64,000 nt of DNA from Treponema sp. (GTDB taxonomy: Bacteria; Spirochaetota; Spirochaetia; Treponematales; Treponemataceae), in the NCBI GenBank assembly GCA_014804005.1, contig JAAVAP010000013.1, positions 262,302 to 326,301 of the forward strand. The letters run 5' to 3'. The translations under genes were made by a program, and so were the position numbers. Positions within the stretch are counted from its first letter, which is position 1; each line of letters opens with the position of its first letter. This document shows, one piece after another, positions 60,499-64,000 of this stretch. The notes under the pieces are model-generated. The model ran no database searches and was not told where the DNA came from. It saw only the letters and a program-made list of their open reading frames with translations.

Positions 60499-60682
60499 GG
60501 CGGGCGTCATCCTTTCAGTCGTGAAAAAAGAAAGTCGGGCCGAATACATCCGAAGCCTTGCCGAAAGCGAGGAGAAAGGCGATCCCGCGCAGTTCATCGG
60601 TTTTATGACGACCCACCACGCCGAAAACCTGCGCCGGCAGATTCAAGAATACAAGGCTTCCATGGAATCCGACGTTTCGTAA
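60467..60682 (+). pseudogene. Small gene resembling the C-terminal end of a Fic-family protein (remnant)
   Basis: The 71-codon frame has KKESRAEYIRSLAESEEKGD followed by PAQFIGFM, the pattern of the last helices of Fic/DOC proteins (YxxALxxAxxGDxxPFIxFL). The FIC catalytic loop HPFxxGNGR is absent and nothing upstream in any frame supplies it. It lies between the HEPN gene and hsdS, overlapping the former. A remnant of a deleted fic gene fits best; a short functional protein cannot be excluded. Confidence 0.5.
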
Positions 60683-60741
60683 GGCAGGCGGAAACGGCGC
60701 GGAAAATGGATTGTGAAATAAAAGCTGGAGGCGAATGGGAA

Positions 60742-61980
60742 ATGAAGAATGATATTGTAAGACTTGGCGACATTGTTCTTTTCAATCCTCATGAAACAAT
60801 GAAAAAGGGAAAATTGGCAAAGAAAATAGATATGTCTGTTTTGCAGCCGTTTACAAGAGATGTTCCGTCATTTGAAATTTTGGAGTATAAAGGCGGATCT
60901 AAATTCAGAAACGGCGATACAATAATGGCAAGAATTACGCCTTGTCTTGAAAACGGAAAAACCGCAAAAGTAAACATATTGGAGGATGACGAGGTAGGAT
61001 TCGGTTCTACGGAATATATTGTATTCAGGGCTATTGACGGTATTACGGATGCGGATTATGTTTATTATCTTGTTTGCAGCCCTATTGTGCGTGAGCCAGC
61101 CGTAAAATCTATGGTTGGCTCATCGGGCAGACAGCGGGTTCAAACAGATGTTTTGAAAAATCTCAAAATCAGCATTCCCGATTTGAAAACACAAAGCCGA
61201 ATTACCGCCGTTCTTTCCGCCCTTGACGACAAAATCGCCCTAAACACGGCGATAAACGAAAACCTTGAACAGCAGGCGCAGGCGATTTTCAAGTCATGGT
61301 TCGTGGACTTCGAGCCGTTCGGCGGCAAAATGCCTGATGACTGGCGACAAGGAACATTTTCTGATATTATTGAATCAACACTTAGCGGGGATTGGGGAAA
61401 AGAAAAGCCTACAGGCAATTATACAGAACAAGTTTATTGTATTCGTGGCGCAGATATTACAGAAGTTAAAGTTGGCAATAAAGGCAAAATGCCTACTCGA
61501 TACATTTTGCCAAATAATAAAATGAATAAACAACTTGTTGCTGATAACATAGTTGTTGAAATATCAGGAGGAAGTCCTACGCAATCAACGGGGCGTGTTG
61601 TTGCTATTTCTCAATCACTATTGGACAGATATGACAAGGCTATGATTTGTACAAATTTCTGTCGGGCAATTAAACCAATTCAAAAATACAGCAAATTTAT
61701 TTATCGCTATTGGCAATACTTGTATGATAGAAAAATCTTTTTTTCTTATGAAAATGGAACTACTGGAATAAAAAATCTTGATATATCTGGATTTATTGAA
61801 ACAGAACCCATTACCATTCCTTCAGTGGATGTGTTAGATGAATTCAATGAACTTACTTCTGCTTTTTCATCACAAATTTCTGCAAATGGGTTAGAGAATG
61901 AAAAACTTTCCGCCCTCCGCGACACGCTCCTCCCCAAACTCATGAACGGCGAAATCGACGTGTCGGAAGTGAAGATTTAG
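60742..61980 (+). CDS. hsdS: Type I restriction specificity subunit HsdS
   Basis: The 412-residue protein has two target-recognition domains separated by conserved helices. TRD1 starts KNDIVRLGDIVLFNP; the central spacer helix is INENLEQQAQAIFKSWFVDF, then EPF. TRD2 is at about residues 215-385, and the terminal helix is ENEKLSALRDTLLPKLMNGE. TRD2 (about 61330-61910) is much more AT-rich than the rest, pointing to exchange of the recognition domain. ATG 60742 with GGAGG 10 nt upstream is preferred; an in-frame ATG at 60706 would add 12 residues. Confidence 0.93.
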   Translation: MKNDIVRLGDIVLFNPHETMKKGKLAKKIDMSVLQPFTRDVPSFEILEYKGGSKFRNGDTIMARITPCLENGKTAKVNILEDDEVGFGSTEYIVFRAIDGITDADYVYYLVCSPIVREPAVKSMVGSSGRQRVQTDVLKNLKISIPDLKTQSRITAVLSALDDKIALNTAINENLEQQAQAIFKSWFVDFEPFGGKMPDDWRQGTFSDIIESTLSGDWGKEKPTGNYTEQVYCIRGADITEVKVGNKGKMPTRYILPNNKMNKQLVADNIVVEISGGSPTQSTGRVVAISQSLLDRYDKAMICTNFCRAIKPIQKYSKFIYRYWQYLYDRKIFFSYENGTTGIKNLDISGFIETEPITIPSVDVLDEFNELTSAFSSQISANGLENEKLSALRDTLLPKLMNGEIDVSEVKI

Positions 61981-62059
61981 GCAGGAACGCTTCCTGCTTG
62001 GCAGGCGTTCGCGCCCGTGCGCCCCGCATCCGCTTCAAATCCTTTGAGGTTTCGGCTAA

Positions 62060-62185
62060 AAAGACTGTATCTTTTCGTCCGAAAGATACAGTCTTTTGGT
62101 CTGAAAGATACAGTCTTTTAGGGGTAAAACATACAGTGTTTCGGACCGAAAGATACAGTCTTTTGGACGGAAAGATAGTATCTTT
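62060..62185. repeat. 22-bp repeat array (GAAAGATACAGTCTTTT)
   Basis: This holds most of the gene-free stretch 61981-62325. Copies lie at 62081, 62103, 62125 (degenerate), 62148 and 62170 (degenerate), a period of 22-23 bp. An inverted copy, AAAAGACTGTATCTTTT, is at 62060-62076. Each unit is itself an imperfect palindrome (AAAGA/TCTTT). Both strands are open across the array, giving repeated KDTVF-like or RYSLL-like peptides, which is a by-product of the repeat. Confidence 0.75.
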
Positions 62186-62216
62186 TAAACGAAGCGCGCG
62201 AGCCAAAGCAAAACGC

Positions 62217-62241
62217 AACCTGTCGGAATTTCCGACAGGTT
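62217..62241. terminator. Perfect inverted repeat between hsdS and the TIR operon
   Basis: ACCTGTCGGAA (62218-62228) and TTCCGACAGGT (62230-62240) form an uninterrupted palindrome around a single base, followed on the plus strand by TTTAAAAAATT. It may end hsdS transcription or the convergent TIR operon. The bases from 62242 to 62325 show no gene. Confidence 0.5.
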
Positions 62242-62325
62242 TAAAAAATTATCTTATCTCAACTAAAAAATCTCTCCCACAAAATACCGTGGTTGTTGAT
62301 TTTGTAGGAGAGAATCTTTGTATCT

Positions 62326-62796
62326 CTACAAAATAGCTTTTAAGCTTTTATAGAATTGTTCTGTTGTCGAAAGTCCATGACTAAACATTTCTACAGAAGA
62401 ATCTATATTTTTACGAACTTCTTGCATATGATTTTTTCTTACTTGAACATATTTTGCAATATCATCAAGAGATTTCAATCGAGGCCAGTAATCAAGATAT
62501 TCTGGCAACGACACAAAATCTTGCAAGAATGTTACTGTTGGTAAATCCTGATTTGCCGCAATGCCGATTTCAAATGGAACCCACCATGAGTTCTTTGTAT
62601 TTTCTGACATTACTACAAGAATATCCGAGCTATTTCTTACTATATCTTTAAGATGTTCCGTAAGAATTTTGCTGTCAGATAATAATGAATTGTCAAAAGT
62701 GTCTAAATAGGCTTTTATACCATAATTATTCAATTCATTATGAATAGCATAAGCAATATCTGCATCTTTCTTTTGATGTGAAATAAATACCTTCAT
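62326..62796 (-). CDS. TIR-domain protein (putative NAD+-processing immune sensor)
   Basis: The 156-residue protein opens with a canonical TIR strand and box (MKVFISHQKKDADIAYAIHN). It has the SDILVVMSENTKNSWWVPFE segment, in which E76 aligns with the catalytic glutamate of NADase TIRs, and a short helical C-terminal extension. It is the last gene of a three-gene minus-strand operon; its start is 2 nt after the stop of the TIR-like gene upstream. By analogy with Thoeris ThsB it would make a cyclic ADP-ribose-type signal on infection. Confidence 0.85.
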   Translation of the reverse strand: MKVFISHQKKDADIAYAIHNELNNYGIKAYLDTFDNSLLSDSKILTEHLKDIVRNSSDILVVMSENTKNSWWVPFEIGIAANQDLPTVTFLQDFVSLPEYLDYWPRLKSLDDIAKYVQVRKNHMQEVRKNIDSSVEMFSHGLSTTEQFYKSLKAIL

Positions 62797-62798
62797 TA

Positions 62799-63185
62799 CT
62801 ACCTTGCTCCTTGAAACAACGCTTTTAAGTTATCCCATGTCCAATTATACATTTTATCACTAAAGCAGGCGTGATTGGGCCTTGCACAAGCTTTGTCAGG
62901 ACGTCCGCGAAGTAAGAAATATGGTATTCCTTCTTCTTGCGCAATTGTCAATTCTGCTGTAACTCCAGATGCTGTATCCGTATGTTCACCGCACAAAACA
63001 ACAACTACATCACAACTTCTAATTCTGCGCCTTGCATTTTCTTTCCAGTTATAACTGATTGGTTCTTTTATTGACATATCAGTAATCTCAAATGGAGAAT
63101 CTGGATTTTTTGCCTGCCCGACGAGACATTCTTTTATATCATGGTCGTTGTCATAATCAAAACTTATAAATGTTCTTTTTTTCAT
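62799..63185 (-). CDS. ThsB-like (DUF1863-type) TIR-like protein
   Basis: The 128-residue protein has the TIR-like/ThsB pattern: a KKRTFISFDYDNDHDIKECL start, SYNWKENARRRIRSCDVVVV and LCGEHTDTASGVTAELTIAQ with a candidate catalytic E78, ending FLLRGRP. DUF1863-type domains are the sensor component of Thoeris defence. ATG 63185 has GGAGGAAAC upstream; longer in-frame starts run into the caspase-like gene. It is placed between a caspase-like gene (14 nt upstream) and a second TIR gene. Confidence 0.82.
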   Translation of the reverse strand: MKKRTFISFDYDNDHDIKECLVGQAKNPDSPFEITDMSIKEPISYNWKENARRRIRSCDVVVVLCGEHTDTASGVTAELTIAQEEGIPYFLLRGRPDKACARPNHACFSDKMYNWTWDNLKALFQGAR

Positions 63186-63199
63186 ATTTTGTTTCCTCC

Positions 63200-64000
63200 T
63201 TATATTCTTTCTTTTTGAGCAAGCATAAAATAATACTGCCCCAAAGGTGTCAACCGACAAGATTTGGATTCCATTGCCGCAAAATACATATGCTCAGTAC
63301 CTACCGGCTCAACGAGTCCGACCCGTTCTAAGCGCTGCAAAAGTTTGAATTTGTCTACATTCTCTTTTATAGCATATGGTTTTTTATAGGCATGTTTTTC
63401 CGATGGGTCATTTGTGAATTCAAAGGACGGATCAAGCAAAATGCAATCCTTTGAATTTGAAAAAAGCGTCTTCAATGCTTTTAAATCTTTACATTCAATG
63501 GGTGCTTTTACATTCCGAAGCGAAATAAATTCTTGAACATTTGTCTTGAAAACAGGTCTTTGTTCCCAACGCCCAAGTGCTTTGTCTATATAAGCATAAA
63601 CAGAACCAAGCGTTATATTTCCGAGAAGGTCAGCCGCACCGCCTTTCAGCGCCTCAATTAACAATGACGTAAAAATACCATGCCCATTGCACTCAACTGA
63701 ACATTCATTACTCTTGCTTGCCGCAAGAATAGTAACACCCTTTGCCAATTCTGCGCAATCTGCCATTAACGGATTGTTTCCCATCCCGCCGGAAAAACAA
63801 CTGTCTAAGATAACTGTCTTGTTTTTGCATTTTGACTTAGATATCCATGTTGAAATGCCAGAGAGTTTTATACCAGGAAAATTCTCAGAACAATCGGGCG
63901 TACAAAGATATTCTCCGTCATCTCTGCTTGTACCGTGACCTGAAAAGTACAACAAGGCAACTTCATCATCGCCTGAAAAAAGATCTTTGATCGCAGCCGA
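63200..64000 (-). CDS. Caspase-like (peptidase C14) protein, 5' end beyond window
   Basis: The 266 visible codons are open to the window edge. The caspase dyad is complete: histidine in ALLYFSGHGTSRDDGEYL (about 22 codons from the edge) and cysteine in TVILDSCFSGGMGNNPLM. Further core features are TILAASKSNECSVECNGHGI followed by FTSLLIEALKGG. The last 110 residues form a separate helical/winged-helix-like part (KFKLLQRLERVGLVEPVGTE) that may sense a signal. With two TIR-type genes in the same operon it is most likely the protease effector of a Thoeris-like system. Confidence 0.88.
   Translation of the reverse strand, partial: SAAIKDLFSGDDEVALLYFSGHGTSRDDGEYLCTPDCSENFPGIKLSGISTWISKSKCKNKTVILDSCFSGGMGNNPLMADCAELAKGVTILAASKSNECSVECNGHGIFTSLLIEALKGGAADLLGNITLGSVYAYIDKALGRWEQRPVFKTNVQEFISLRNVKAPIECKDLKALKTLFSNSKDCILLDPSFEFTNDPSEKHAYKKPYAIKENVDKFKLLQRLERVGLVEPVGTEHMYFAAMESKSCRLTPLGQYYFMLAQKERI

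Noticed and set aside
61998-62336. Hypothetical protein with KDTVF/ERYSLL repeats on the plus strand, and its antisense twin
   Set aside because: Both frames exist because a 22-bp repeat without stop codons runs through the region; no ribosome-binding site or folded-domain pattern supports translation.

Overview
The window reads as chromosomal DNA from a spirochaete, most probably a Treponema of the gut, oral or rumen type. This rests on gene content: two V/A-type ATPase operons instead of an F-type ATPase, a DUF2764 gene in the second ATPase operon, a DUF4954 protein, many lipoproteins with loose lipoboxes, a bactofilin, a ComFB-domain protein and an SMC without a recognisable hinge. Genus is inferred from protein families, not from rRNA, which is absent here.

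Layout. 1-3.4 kb: the end of an EF-G gene, tRNA-Leu, pgk, tpiA and secG. 3.5-14 kb: a PtsN-like gene and a complete A-type ATPase operon (H/G, C, I, K, F, E, A, B, D) that continues into UspA-like and DnaJ-domain genes. 14-18.7 kb: map, an HtrA protease and a DUF4954 protein. 18.8-26.4 kb: a second, reduced V-ATPase operon (E, DUF2764, A, B, D, I, K), followed by ispG. 27-36 kb: envelope proteins (TPR, Omp85-like, beta-barrel), tRNA-Phe, deoD, a bactofilin, mtaB, a Lys/Arg/Gly tRNA cluster and a ComFB-domain gene. 36-44 kb: an accessory island with an HU/DUF4469 protein, an XRE-ImmA pair, a small regulator divergent from two methyltransferase genes, an unrecognised AT-rich gene and a GIY-YIG/SF2-helicase protein. 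44-58 kb: smc with envelope genes, serS, an AI-2E-type permease, a 41-bp palindromic repeat array, nfeD-SPFH and aconitase. 58-64 kb: a defence island with Type I hsdM and hsdS, an MNT-HEPN toxin-antitoxin pair between them, a 22-bp repeat array, and a three-gene operon of a caspase-like protease and two TIR-type proteins that runs off the right edge.

How the parts work together. The two ATPases differ in their rotor subunits. The first has a two-helix K subunit with one glutamate and no Na+-ligand glutamine. The second has a four-helix K subunit carrying the T, Q, Q and E positions known as Na+ ligands in Enterococcus NtpK. This suggests one H+-coupled and one Na+-coupled machine. The caspase-TIR operon looks like a Thoeris-type system in which TIR enzymes make a nucleotide signal that activates a protease. 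The 38.3-44.1 kb cluster looks like a restriction-modification-type system of unusual composition.

Non-coding structure. Six genes have a good -35/-10 promoter whose -10 box ends only 6-7 nt before the start codon, with no Shine-Dalgarno sequence, so they are probably leaderless. Two intergenic regions, before tpiA and before atpK, share a four-hairpin element bounded by a duplicated Shine-Dalgarno sequence.
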